From Planctomycetales bacterium (GTDB lineage Bacteria; Planctomycetota; Planctomycetia; Isosphaerales; Isosphaeraceae): a stretch of DNA of 51,422 nucleotides. The stretch is from contig DAIDHB010000310.1 in NCBI GenBank assembly GCA_027452145.1, forward strand, positions 1-51,422. Reading direction: 5' to 3'. Made by a program: the position numbers and the translations under genes. Below are positions 41,989-50,692 of this stretch, one piece after another; the stretch's first letter is position 1; each line of letters begins with the position of its first letter. The notes under the pieces were generated by a model. It was given only the letters and a program-made list of their open reading frames with translations. It made no database searches and was not told the origin of the DNA.

Positions 41989-42959
41989 GATGACCCTCCC
42001 TGAAGGTAGGCCCTGGGGATCTCGGCGCCGGCGACGGGCCGGAGGTTCCGGATGCGGCACATCTGGTAGACGTTGATCCGGAAGTCGGGGCAGGTGCTGA
42101 CGAGGCAGTAGGCATCCGTGGGAGAGAAGCCGTGCTCGGTAATCAGCCAGTCCATCAGGTGGGTCGTCGCCGTCTCGACGGCGTGATCCAGCGGACGGTC
42201 GGCGTGAATCGCGATGAGGCTGCGGGGTGTCTCAATCCGAGGGCCGGGGATGCGGTATCCCTTCTTCAGCTCGAGGCGCAGGCGGACCGTGGCGCAGGTC
42301 TCGGCGGCGGTGCCGGTGAACTCGGTGTCGCCCTGGCTGGCGTGCACGTCGCCCAGGTAGAAGAGCGCTCCTGAGTGGAACACCGGCAGGAAAACTCGAT
42401 TCCCCGGCGCCACGTCCCGGATATCCAGGTTGCCGCCCCACTCGCCCTGGCCGTCGATGCTGGTGGTTACCTCGCGGTCGGGGGCGACGCCGAGCGTGCC
42501 GACGAACGGGGTGATCGGCCAGGAACGCTTTGCGTCGAAGTGGAGCGTCCCGTCGCGCATCGTGCCGCTGGGCCCGGGAGTGTGGCGAAAGATCCGCGTC
42601 GTGTACTCGCTCGAGAGCTCGGGCCATCGGGTTGACTCGCCCAGCGGGCCGCGGCGGGGACCGATCGCGATCCAGGAGTAGGCGTCGACCTCGATCTCCT
42701 CGATCGTGACGATCAGGGCATCGCCGCGCTCGGCTCCCTCCACCCGGATCGGGCCGGCGAGCGGGTTGGCCTGCGGCGGCATGCGGTCGAAGCCCGGCCG
42801 AAGTGCGGGGATTGCCAGGTCGCGCTCCGAGCGGATATAGCCGTTGCTGGCGTCATAGGTCTGGACCGTGAACGGTTCGCCCGGCTCGACGGAGAGCACG
42901 GGCTCATCCCGCCAGTCGAAGGCGAACTTGCGGGCCAGGTCTCGCGGCAGTTGTTTCAT
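41985..42959 (-). CDS. acetamidase/formamidase family protein
   Basis: A 324-residue protein of the FmdA/AmdA family, which hydrolyses short-chain amides (formamide, acetamide) to acid and ammonia. Seen: the N-terminal WRDEPVLSVEPGEPFTVQTY, ANPLAGPIRVEGAERGDALI, APDREVTTSIDGQGEWGGNL, FLPVFHSGALFYLGDVHASQ and GDTEFTGTAAETCATVRL, LVSTCPDFRINVYQ. These cover the family's metal/active-site core (the GDxHAxQGDGE region reads GDVHASQGDTEFTG). No signal peptide is present, so it is cytoplasmic. ATG 42959 starts it; the 3' end overlaps the P450 start. The coupled P450 suggests that one enzyme prepares the substrate of the other, for example an N- or alpha-hydroxylated amide. That pairing is an inference. 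Confidence 0.92.
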   Translation of the reverse strand: MKQLPRDLARKFAFDWRDEPVLSVEPGEPFTVQTYDASNGYIRSERDLAIPALRPGFDRMPPQANPLAGPIRVEGAERGDALIVTIEEIEVDAYSWIAIGPRRGPLGESTRWPELSSEYTTRIFRHTPGPSGTMRDGTLHFDAKRSWPITPFVGTLGVAPDREVTTSIDGQGEWGGNLDIRDVAPGNRVFLPVFHSGALFYLGDVHASQGDTEFTGTAAETCATVRLRLELKKGYRIPGPRIETPRSLIAIHADRPLDHAVETATTHLMDWLITEHGFSPTDAYCLVSTCPDFRINVYQMCRIRNLRPVAGAEIPRAYLQGGSS

Positions 42960-43034
42960 GGGTTTCGCCGTTGAAAGTGTGAAGGTTGGTCGGGCCTCGT
43001 CGCCGCAAGCCTGTCAGGACCGATTGATCCCCGT

Positions 43035-45689
43035 TCAACGAGGTGCCGGTTTCTCCGACGCCGGCACCCGGTCGCGAAGGAAGGCCAGCAGGTCGCGCAG
43101 CTCCTGGACGGTCATCGTGGCCGCCAGGTTGTCGGGCATGATCGAGGTCTTCTGCGGCCTGCGGTTGGCGATCTCGTCGGGCTTGACGGCGATCCGGCGG
43201 CCCTCGGCGTCGCCGAAGATGACGGTGCCATCAGCCGTCGACTCGAGCAGGACGCCGGTGAAGACGGTGCCGTCGGTGCGAGCGACCCGCCACGAAACAA
43301 ACTGCGGCGCGATCTCGCGGCTCGGTGCAACGATCGACTCGACCAGCCGGCGGCGGTCGCCGGCCGAGGCGATCGTCGAGAGATCGGGGCCGACCCGGCC
43401 GCCGCGGCCGTCCACCTGGTGGCATCGATAGCATCCCGGGCCCGCGGCGTGGAAGAACACGCGCTCGCCCGCGGCGGAGTCGGCGGGACCGTCGATCAGC
43501 TTGAGCCATCGATCGACGTTGGCGGTTGGCGAGGTGGATCCTGTCGCCGGTGCCTCGCTCCCAATACGATCGATGAGCGCCACGGCATCCGGATCGCCCT
43601 GGTTGGACCAGCGGAGCCATCGCGCGTCGCGGTCGTCGAGCTTGAGACTCCTCAGGCCGCGCAGGGCCTCGCGCCGCACGATCCTCGGCCCGGAGCCGGC
43701 CAGATCGAGGAGGCGCTCGCGCTGATTGGGGGCGTCCCAGGCGAGGCCGTCGATCGCGGCGGCGCGGAGGTCGACTTCGAGCGATGGGTCGAAGGCGAGG
43801 CGGGCGAGGGTGGTGAATCGCTGCGACTGCGTGCCCTGCGCCAGCGAACGGATCGCTTCGATGCGGACTTTCGGGTCGGCCGAGTCCAGCAGGCGGTCCA
43901 GGACTGACTGAGCGAGCGCCGGGTGATCGGGCCGGAGCATGCGCAGGCAACGCGCGACGATCGCGGCGGGCGTGTGCGCATCCTTCAGAAGGCCGGCGAT
44001 GTAGTCCTCGCCGGCCAGCTCGTCGCGCGAATCGCGGCGGCGGTTGTCGAGCATTTCGAGCGACGCGAGGGTGGCCTGGAAGACCTCGGGCGTGGTCGAG
44101 CCCGAGCCCAGGCCGGCCATCAGTCGTCGGCGATACGATTCGATACGATGCTCGCCGATCCACTGGATGGCGGCGAAGCGGACGGTCGGATCGGGATCGT
44201 CGAGGTAGCCGGGCAGCAGGTCGCGCCCCTCGGTGGCGTCGAGGTCGCGCAGGACCAGAAGCAGGCCGAGCCGGCGCGACGCGGAAAGGTTGGGTTTCCG
44301 GGCCATCTCGGCGAGCTGAGCCGGTTTGAGCGAGCGTTCCAGCCCGCGGCGGGCGGCCTGGCGGAGGAACGGGTCGTCGGAGTCGAGCGCCTCGAGCAGC
44401 CGGGGGGCGGCGGACGGGTCGGCCGTGCGGCGGAGGCTCTCGGCGCGGGCGATGGCGTCGTGCGAGCGGTTCGGAAGCGGTCCAGCCGGGGGATTCTCCT
44501 TGACATCCGCCGAATCTGGCTTCCGCCGCAGGCGCCAGAGCCGGCCCTTGCCGTGCAGGGTATAGGACTGGTCGACCCAGTCGCTGAAGTAGACCGAGCC
44601 ATCGGGCGCGACCGCGAGGCCGACGGGTCGGAAGTCGTCGCCGCCGACCACGACCGGCTTCATCGTGGCGCGGAAGGTCGCGCCGTGGGGTTCGAGGTCG
44701 TAGCGCTCGAGGCGGTGATCGCCCCAGGAGGTCACGAGCAGGGCGCCGCGGTACTCGGCCGGGAGGTTGTTTGCGCGGTACTGAATCACGGCGCATGGGG
44801 CCTCGCCGGTGCCGGCGATCATGCCGAGGGTGCCCGGCAGCTCGCCGTTCCAGGCGGTGAATGGGTGAATTCCTCGCCGGCCGTTGCGGAAGCGGTAGCC
44901 GTAATCGCCGCCGTCGACAATATGGAGGAGGCGGCACGGCGGCCGCGAGTCGGGGTCGTTGTCCACGGCGAACAGGTTGCCAGCCGAGTCGAAGGTCACG
45001 TTGAACGGGTTCCAGAACCCGGTCGCCAGCCGTTCGAGACGGCGGCCGTCGGGACGGCAGCGGTAGATGTTGCCCCCCTCGCCGCCGCCCGAGAGCGTCA
45101 CGCCGTCGCGACCGATGAGCTTGTAGGGCACGCCCAGGTTCTCACCGAGGCCGAAGTAGACGTCGCCCGCCGCGATGAAGGCGAAGCCAGACAGGCCGTT
45201 GTGCGGATAATCTCCCGTCGAGTCGAGTCGGACGATCGGCTCGGGGAGCCCGCCCGGGGTGATCCCATCGGCCCGGCCGTCGCCGTCGCGGTCCTCCAGG
45301 CGATAGAGGGCCGATCGGGTCGCGACGTAGATCGATTCGTCGGGCGCGACGGCGACGCTCATCGTCCAGCGCGTGCCCTCGAAGAACACCCCGGCCGGTT
45401 CGGGCCGACCGTCGCCATCGCGGTCGGCGAAGACCAGGATGCGGTCGGCCTTCGGTCCCCTGTACCCGGCGGGAGGAAAGTGCGTGTGGCTCTCGATGAC
45501 CAGCACCCGCCCCCGGCGATCGATGGCGATCCCCGTCGGCGTCACCAGGTCCGGCTCGGCCGCGATCCGCTCCAGCACCAGCCGCGAGTCCAATGGCCGG
45601 GGCGGGTCGGCACCGAAAGACAATGGTGATAGCAGGCACGCCACCAGAATTGCGAGAGCGAATTGCGGCGCGCGATTGCCCGGTCGCAC
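43035..45689 (-). CDS. exported cytochrome c/HEAT protein of the planctomycete-verrucomicrobial type
   Basis: An 884-residue protein if started at GTG 45689, giving a signal peptide APQFALAILVACLLSPLSFG. The N-terminal half has the beta-propeller of the TIGR02604-type (membrane-bound dehydrogenase-like) domain: RILVFADRDGDGRPEPAG, YRLEDRDGDGRADG, GDYGYRFRNGRRGIHPF, VYFSDWVDQSY. Residues about 500-720 are HEAT-like repeats (RFAAIQWIGEHRIESYRRRL, VRIEAIRSLAQ). The C-terminal 130 residues are a TIGR02603-type haem domain with CYRCHQVDGRGGRVGPDLS. It probably transfers electrons in the periplasm from oxidation of a sugar or alcohol. It begins 75 bases upstream of the amidase gene on the same strand; the three genes may be one operon. 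An in-frame Met upstream at 46064 lies in repeat-rich non-coding DNA. Confidence 0.88.
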   Translation of the reverse strand: MRPGNRAPQFALAILVACLLSPLSFGADPPRPLDSRLVLERIAAEPDLVTPTGIAIDRRGRVLVIESHTHFPPAGYRGPKADRILVFADRDGDGRPEPAGVFFEGTRWTMSVAVAPDESIYVATRSALYRLEDRDGDGRADGITPGGLPEPIVRLDSTGDYPHNGLSGFAFIAAGDVYFGLGENLGVPYKLIGRDGVTLSGGGEGGNIYRCRPDGRRLERLATGFWNPFNVTFDSAGNLFAVDNDPDSRPPCRLLHIVDGGDYGYRFRNGRRGIHPFTAWNGELPGTLGMIAGTGEAPCAVIQYRANNLPAEYRGALLVTSWGDHRLERYDLEPHGATFRATMKPVVVGGDDFRPVGLAVAPDGSVYFSDWVDQSYTLHGKGRLWRLRRKPDSADVKENPPAGPLPNRSHDAIARAESLRRTADPSAAPRLLEALDSDDPFLRQAARRGLERSLKPAQLAEMARKPNLSASRRLGLLLVLRDLDATEGRDLLPGYLDDPDPTVRFAAIQWIGEHRIESYRRRLMAGLGSGSTTPEVFQATLASLEMLDNRRRDSRDELAGEDYIAGLLKDAHTPAAIVARCLRMLRPDHPALAQSVLDRLLDSADPKVRIEAIRSLAQGTQSQRFTTLARLAFDPSLEVDLRAAAIDGLAWDAPNQRERLLDLAGSGPRIVRREALRGLRSLKLDDRDARWLRWSNQGDPDAVALIDRIGSEAPATGSTSPTANVDRWLKLIDGPADSAAGERVFFHAAGPGCYRCHQVDGRGGRVGPDLSTIASAGDRRRLVESIVAPSREIAPQFVSWRVARTDGTVFTGVLLESTADGTVIFGDAEGRRIAVKPDEIANRRPQKTSIMPDNLAATMTVQELRDLLAFLRDRVPASEKPAPR

Positions 45690-46471
45690 CGACGGAACGG
45701 GTCGCGTGGGCTGTCTCGTCCGGATCGATTCTCCGAGGCGCCTTTTGCATGCTCCTGTGCGGCAACTTGGGTTCGTTCGCGCGATTTCCAGCCTCGCCGA
45801 CGCCGCTGAGATCAGATGTTCACCAGAAATTGGGTTCGTTTTGCTTTTTTGCACGGCGGAAATTGGGTTCGTTTTGCTTTTTTGCAAGGTTGCCTCGAGC
45901 ACCAGGGTTTCCGTGTCGTGATGACTGGATGTGTCCTGGTGTTTGTCCCTGGGCGGTTGCGTGCTGGCCTGGAGGAATTGAAAAATGGGTCTGGAAGAGC
46001 CATCTGCATGGCGGCGTGCAAGCGAACCTGTGCGATGCGGAGGGGACTGCAACGAAGCAGGCATGGCGGGCGTCTCCTGGCTGGTTCCTGGGCGTGCGCG
46101 GGGGCGGGCCCGGGTTGCTTGGCATCAGTTGAAGGACCCGGATCGCTGGCAGGTCTTCTGGTCTTCCTCTCTCTGGTTGTCGTTGCGGGAGGAATTGAAT
46201 GATGGGGAGTGCCACGATAACGCGTGGTTATACTTTTCGCAACGGTCCAGAAGGGCGGATTTCGTGGCCGGGAGGGTCGAGGGAGACGACGAGGTGGGGG
46301 AAAAACCGAGAGCGAACTGGCCGAGGATGGGGTTATGAGGCGCACGGTCGGGGCGGAGAGCCAGGCCATCCGTTTCCTGGGCCACTTCTGCTTCCGTGGT
46401 TTCGGTGTGTTCGCTGGTTCGGTCCCCTGGTGGGATCCGGAATCGGAACTAGCGAACGCGGCGAACACCCG
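45690..46471. other. non-coding stretch with short direct repeats
   Basis: Most of the 893-base gap between the cytochrome and GNAT genes; the remainder holds the terminator at 46472-46509. Open frames in all phases are of poor quality and change phase with the repeats. Near its left end are direct repeats at 45826-45886. The stretch 45970-45990 and a related one near 46188-46205 share GGAGGAATTGAA. Confidence 0.55.
45767..45886. repeat. 28-base direct repeats with a degenerate third copy
   Basis: Copies at 45826-45853 and 45859-45886 are identical over 28 bases (beginning GAAATTGGGTTCGTTTTGC, continuing with a T-run and GCA) with a 5-base spacer CGGCG, so the period is 33. A degenerate piece with TTGGGTTCGTT is at 45767-45777. 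Translations in several phases carry the peptide KNEPNF or TKPIS-like string, which I recall from spurious planctomycete ORFs. The repeats are AT-rich against the local sequence. No cas genes are present. Confidence 0.75.
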
Positions 46472-46509
46472 AAAAAAAGAGGAGACGGAACAGGCGGTTC
46501 CGTCTCCTC
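46472..46509 (-). terminator. rho-independent terminator of the GNAT gene
   Basis: On the minus strand a 13-base-pair perfect stem (arms 46497-46509 and 46479-46491, loop 46492-46496) is followed by a run of seven U (46478-46472). It is 74 bases beyond the stop of the GNAT gene. Confidence 0.85.
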
Positions 46510-46582
46510 CGAGGGTCGAATTCCCGCGGCAGCGGTATGCGGTCCGCTACGCCGACCATCCGGCCGCCGCGACCGGATCGGC

Positions 46583-47863
46583 TCACGCCGTCGCGCTATC
46601 GAGCGGGCTGCGCCAGATCGGCGCGGGCGGGAAGAGGATCCGGGCGGCGTCGATGGCCGTGCTGGCCGAGGCGATGAAACCTTCCTCCTCGATGGCCTGG
46701 TCGATGCTCGAGTGCCCCATCAGCAGCCGGACGAGGCCCGAGGGGCTCAACGTCAGGTAGCGGCGGCTCAGCTTGTCGGGCTCGATGCGTGCCTTGCGAG
46801 CGTCGGCGTGGATCAGCCAGCGATGGTCGCCCGAGCAAAGGCCCAGCTCCAGCGGCAGCGGCGATCCCGACTCGACCGCCCGTCGCGAGAGCTCGGGGAG
46901 GACCGCCGTGAGGAACCGGCCCAGGTCGGGGATGTGGTACATCGAGACCGTGCCGTCGTACGCCTCCTGGTCGGTGATCCGGCCCGAGGACGACCGCGCG
47001 ATCTCCATCACCGGATGGTCGCTGGGGGCGTAGATGGTCACCTCGGGATAGGCCCGCTCGAGCGCCTCGGCCCGCACGCGGCCCAGCAGGGCGCGGAGCG
47101 CCTGGGGATATGCGGGGTCATAGGCGATTTCGAGGATCTTGTGGTCCTTGATGAACGCATAGCCGCGGACGGTCTCGCCCTGGCAGGCGACCCAGATCAC
47201 GTGGGCGTAACGGCGGCCGATGATCCAGCGCCAGTATTCCTCGGTGCGTACGACCGAGCCGGTGGTACGGGCATACTGGTTGTCATACAGAGTCATCAGG
47301 TCGCCCAGCTCGACCTGGCGCCAGGGGCGGACGTGCCAGAAGCCGCCGCGGCCCTCGACGACGCCGTCGCTCACCTGCGGCAGGTTGCGGCTCAGGACCT
47401 GGGCGAATGTCTGCCGGCCGCAGACGCCCCAGCCGAGCGGCCGGTAGAACTGGGGCATCCCGGTCGTGAGCGCCTGGAGCACCGCTCCGCCCTGCCGGGC
47501 CCGGTCGCTCGCCATCCGCATCAGGTTTTGCGCGAAACCCATACCGCGGAATTCGGGCAGGGTGCCGACCCACATCACCCCGTTGATCGGGAGATTCGTC
47601 GAACCATACCGGATCGTTCGTTGCGTCAGGTGGACGTGGCTAACCACCTTGCTGTCGACCTTCGCGAGCAGGCGATGGTCGGGCTGATAGGCCGGGTCGC
47701 CCAGCGCACCGAGGAACGACTCGCGATCGGGGCCGTGAAATACGTGGAGGAGCGTCTGATAGACGGCCTCGTGATCGGCCTCCGAGCCTGGTGCGTACTC
47801 GACCGTCCCGCGGCGCAAGGGCAGGCGGAATCCGGGCCCAGGGACTTTCGTCGAGTCAGACAT
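46583..47863 (-). CDS. GNAT acetyltransferase (Eis-like, with C-terminal SCP2-type domain)
   Basis: A 426-residue acetyltransferase. The first GNAT domain spans roughly residues 15-150: NLPINGVMWVGTLPEFRGMG, the acetyl-CoA loop (Q/RxxGxG/A-like in EFRGMGFAQNLM), VLQALTTGMPQFYRPLGWG. A second GNAT-like domain lies at about 160-290 (YEFDP-like VRGYAFIKDHKILEIAYDP). A C-terminal sterol-carrier-type domain ends LSPSGLVRLLMGHSSIDQAI and FPPAPIWRSPLD. The plan matches the Eis family, which acetylates amines. I placed the start at ATG 47863 (MSDSTKVPGPGFRLP); a longer start at 47950 or 48013 gives a basic N-terminus without family support. The upstream gene is BshC-like. Its substrate is unknown. 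The strong terminator lies downstream. Confidence 0.85.
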   Translation of the reverse strand: MSDSTKVPGPGFRLPLRRGTVEYAPGSEADHEAVYQTLLHVFHGPDRESFLGALGDPAYQPDHRLLAKVDSKVVSHVHLTQRTIRYGSTNLPINGVMWVGTLPEFRGMGFAQNLMRMASDRARQGGAVLQALTTGMPQFYRPLGWGVCGRQTFAQVLSRNLPQVSDGVVEGRGGFWHVRPWRQVELGDLMTLYDNQYARTTGSVVRTEEYWRWIIGRRYAHVIWVACQGETVRGYAFIKDHKILEIAYDPAYPQALRALLGRVRAEALERAYPEVTIYAPSDHPVMEIARSSSGRITDQEAYDGTVSMYHIPDLGRFLTAVLPELSRRAVESGSPLPLELGLCSGDHRWLIHADARKARIEPDKLSRRYLTLSPSGLVRLLMGHSSIDQAIEEEGFIASASTAIDAARILFPPAPIWRSPLDSATA

Positions 47864-48086
47864 GCTGGGGGTTCGCCGCGCCGGGCGGGGGCCATCCGCC
47901 GTATGCCACTGGGTCTCTTTATGAGCCACCGAGCGATGCTTCGTCTTCATTGTACGTGCTCTTTTTCGGCTCCGCCGCAATGTAGGACGTTTTCGCCGCG
48001 TTTTTGACGACATCCACGCGAATCGGAGGCCGCGCCAGCCGCTGTGACCGGTGCAACCCCCCCATCTGTTCCGTCCGGACGCCTCG

Positions 48087-49733
48087 TCAGCCGCCCGTGA
48101 CCGGCGCCGACGGGCCCGATCCCACTATTGATCGGCTCCCGACACCTCCGAGGATCTCCCGGAGCCGGCCGGATGAGTGGAGCACGGCGGCAAACTCGCG
48201 ATTCCTGGCGATCCGATTGGACCGCAAACTCGCCAGGATCGCCTGCCGCCTGGCTCTCAACTCCTCGCTTTTTGCCTCGACCCATGGCTGCATGGCCAGG
48301 TTGCAGCGTCGGAGAGAGCGAGTGCGAGCGATCCGCTCCCCGCGCGAAGTGACGGGCGCGGCGAGGGCCGCGCGTTTCGCTTCGATAATACTACGAAGCT
48401 CATCGGGATAGGGTTCGGTGAGATGCCGATCGGGGTTGAAGATCAGGTCGCGGAGGGAGCGGTCGACCGCCTGGAGGTCGTCGACCGTCTCGGGGCCGAC
48501 GGGGAGGCCGGGGCGGAGGGTCAGCGACAGGGCGAGGAAGCCGGGCGGCTCGGAACCGAAGAAGCGGCGGGAGATCTCGTCGCCCAGCTCGTCGTACTTG
48601 GCGCCGCCGATGCCGTGGATGAACAGGTCGCCAAGGAAGTAGCGGGCGAACATGGTGGTCGTCAGCGCCCGGGTGCGGAGCCGGACCGAGCCGGCCGGCA
48701 GGTCGCGGAGCCGCTCGACGGCGCAACAGGCCTCGCCGTCGGCGGGGAGAGGGAGGCTGACGAGGATGGCGGGCTCGTCGGCGATGCGGAGGTCGACGGT
48801 CTTGCCGGTCCGCCGGGCCAGGAGCGCCCGGCGCCGGGGGCTACCCGCCCGCCAGATCCAGAATGGGGCCTCGAGCCACTCGCCGTGCCCGGCGAGCGCG
48901 GCGACGGGGTGGTGGCGGCTGCGGATGTGGTGGGCGGCGCGGTACTCGTCCAGGCAGGTGTTGTGAATCTGCTGGTAACGGGGAAGCTGCGCCAGCAGGT
49001 GCGAGGCGAACCAGAGGAAGCTGTCCGTCTGGCAGAGCCGGCCGAGCGGGATCTCGAGGTTATGGAAGCCCCATGATGCCTCGATCTCGCGACGGGCCAG
49101 CGAGAAGCGCAGGCCGATGGTGTCGACGTCGTCGCGGCGGCGGATCGCCCGCGGCCAGAAGTCGTCGATCAGCGGGTCGGCGACCGCGCCGGCCAGGGCG
49201 TCCCGGGCGCGGGTGCCGAACGAGGCGAACATCCCCTCATCGGCGACCTTCCAGTCCTCGTAGGGGATCTCGCCCCGCCAATCGTCGAATTCGACCGGGA
49301 CCGTGCGGAGCCCGCCGTCGCCGACTGTCGGCACGCGGATCGCGGCGGCCTTGGGAATGTCGTTGTCGACGTTCAGGTTGAGCGCGACTCCGCCGACCGA
49401 GCGCGCCAGGTTCGCGGCGGCGAAGTTCTTGACCCAGACGCCGGGGTGGAACAGTTCGGGCTGATGGCCGGTGACGATCAGGGGCCGATCGAGGTCGTCG
49501 CCGGGGGGGGAGACGTCCGACAGGCCATGGCGGCGGAGGAACTCGCTCGCCAGGCCGGCCGCCTCGCGCCGGGCCTGGACGCGGAGTCGGCTCGCCGCGC
49601 GGCCCTGGACGTTGTAGTCCCAGGACGACAGATGGCCGGCATTGGACCCGGCCAGGTCGCGGAGTTCGCCCCACGGCGGGTCGATCAGCAGGCCGCCGTC
49701 GTCCGCGGGTGCGCGCAGGCGGCGTGCAGTCAT
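48087..49733 (-). CDS. BshC-like protein (distant cysteine-adding enzyme relative)
   Basis: A 548-residue protein; BshC of Bacillus, which adds cysteine to make bacillithiol, is about 540 residues. Seen: LIVTGHQPELFHPGVWVKNF near residue 75 (BshC proteins have VTGQQPGL at this place), AAANLARSVGG, LNLNVDNDIPKAAA, a middle domain, then FARYFLGDLFIHGIGGAKYD, LALSLTLRPGLPVG and a long helix near the end (VEAKSEELRARRQAILASLR) like the coiled-coil of BshC. The motif is QPEL rather than QPGL and other conserved positions differ, so identity is not certain. I chose ATG 49733 with the preceding G-run as ribosome-binding site; it overlaps the GT2 gene by 4 bases. No bshA or bshB-like gene is present in the window. 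Confidence 0.55.
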   Translation of the reverse strand: MTARRLRAPADDGGLLIDPPWGELRDLAGSNAGHLSSWDYNVQGRAASRLRVQARREAAGLASEFLRRHGLSDVSPPGDDLDRPLIVTGHQPELFHPGVWVKNFAAANLARSVGGVALNLNVDNDIPKAAAIRVPTVGDGGLRTVPVEFDDWRGEIPYEDWKVADEGMFASFGTRARDALAGAVADPLIDDFWPRAIRRRDDVDTIGLRFSLARREIEASWGFHNLEIPLGRLCQTDSFLWFASHLLAQLPRYQQIHNTCLDEYRAAHHIRSRHHPVAALAGHGEWLEAPFWIWRAGSPRRRALLARRTGKTVDLRIADEPAILVSLPLPADGEACCAVERLRDLPAGSVRLRTRALTTTMFARYFLGDLFIHGIGGAKYDELGDEISRRFFGSEPPGFLALSLTLRPGLPVGPETVDDLQAVDRSLRDLIFNPDRHLTEPYPDELRSIIEAKRAALAAPVTSRGERIARTRSLRRCNLAMQPWVEAKSEELRARRQAILASLRSNRIARNREFAAVLHSSGRLREILGGVGSRSIVGSGPSAPVTGG

Positions 49734-50449
49734 CCGAGACACCCCCCGGCCGTCGTCAGGCCGGCGCGGTCGAGCGCATCCTGGAAGACCTTCCGGTAAT
49801 GCGCCAGGCGATACGAGGCGTCGTCGAGCGATCCGCCGAAGGCCCGCGACTCGTCCAGATAGATCAGCGGGACGGCGATTTCCTCGACCTTCAGCCCCAG
49901 CGCGGCGGCCTGCACCCAGACCTGGAGCGGCATGGCATAGCCCAGGTCGGTGATCTCGAACCGCGCGAGCGCCGAGGAGCGATACGCCTTGAATCCGCAG
50001 AAGGCGTCGGTGAGGTTCAGGCCCAGGCATTCATTCAACCAGCGCGTGACCTCGACGTTGATCCGCCGGCGCTCCTCGGGCGGGCGCTGGGACGGGTCGA
50101 ACACCCGGAGATACCGGCTGCCCGAGACGATGTCACACCCATCAAGCCGGGCCGCCAGCTCGGGGATCAGCGACGGCTCGTGCTGGCCGTCGCAGTCGAT
50201 CGTGATCAGCCCGTCGTATCCGCCCTGGACGGCCGCCTGGAATGCCGTCCGAAGTCCGGCCCCGTAGCCCATGTTGCGTGGATGCCTGATCGTGCGGACC
50301 GTCGGGAATCCCGCGAGGAGCTCGGGGGTGCGGTCGGTCGAGCCATCGTCGACGACGAGGACGTCTCCGGCGTAGCGCAGGACCTCGGCGAGGACCGGCT
50401 GGAGATACTGTTCCTCGTTATAGACGGGGATGGCGGTGAGGAGGTGCAT
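49730..50449 (-). CDS. family 2 glycosyltransferase (dolichyl-phosphate-mannose-synthase-like)
   Basis: A 239-residue GT-A fold enzyme. Seen: MHLLTAIPVYNEEQYLQPVL, VLVVDDGSTDRTPELL, PRNMGYGAGLRTAF, the DxD-equivalent TIDCDGQHEPSLIPEL, GSRYLRVFDPSQRPPEERR, GLNLTDAFCGFKAYRSSAL and a C-terminal YLDESRAFGG. This matches the DPMS-type subfamily that uses a polyprenyl-phosphate acceptor, without the C-terminal membrane helices seen in some members. It acts at the inner face of the cytoplasmic membrane. The stop overlaps the ATG of the BshC-like gene by 4 bases (ATGA), which points to translational coupling. The start ATG 50449 has no strong Shine-Dalgarno but CCCATCCCACG upstream. It is divergent from the membrane protein at 50693. 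Confidence 0.92.
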   Translation of the reverse strand: MHLLTAIPVYNEEQYLQPVLAEVLRYAGDVLVVDDGSTDRTPELLAGFPTVRTIRHPRNMGYGAGLRTAFQAAVQGGYDGLITIDCDGQHEPSLIPELAARLDGCDIVSGSRYLRVFDPSQRPPEERRRINVEVTRWLNECLGLNLTDAFCGFKAYRSSALARFEITDLGYAMPLQVWVQAAALGLKVEEIAVPLIYLDESRAFGGSLDDASYRLAHYRKVFQDALDRAGLTTAGGCLG

Positions 50450-50589
50450 CGTGGGATGGGCCGGGGGGCGAAGCAGGAGGTCAAGAATCCATGAAATCCG
50501 CCGGTAGGAGGCCGTCGCATTGTAGGTGGACGCGGGCGAAAGTCAACGAGCCGGAGGGCCGGTCGCGCGGCGGGGCATTCGCCCCCCTC

Positions 50590-50619
50590 TTGACCCAATC
50601 GGCTGCCCGCACCTAGCAT
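50590..50619 (+). promoter_or_regulatory. possible promoter for the 50693 gene
   Basis: TTGACC (50590-50595), 18 bases, TAGCAT (50614-50619). It is followed by a 73-base leader to ATG 50693. Confidence 0.4.
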
Positions 50620-50692
50620 TGTGGTTTTCGTGCGGGGCGAGTTCCCCTCGTGCACACTGCATCATCTCCTACAATCTTTCTGAACCACACTG

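Noticed and set aside
45826..45886. CRISPR array
   Set aside because: Only two exact copies, a 5-base spacer, no variety of spacers and no cas genes; it is a tandem repeat.
43035..46064. start of the cytochrome gene at 46064
   Set aside because: The extra 125 residues run through the direct repeats and are not protein-like; a signal peptide begins just after GTG 45689.
46199..48007. plus-strand 602-codon open frame
   Set aside because: It is antisense to the GNAT gene and crosses the terminator; no family motifs.
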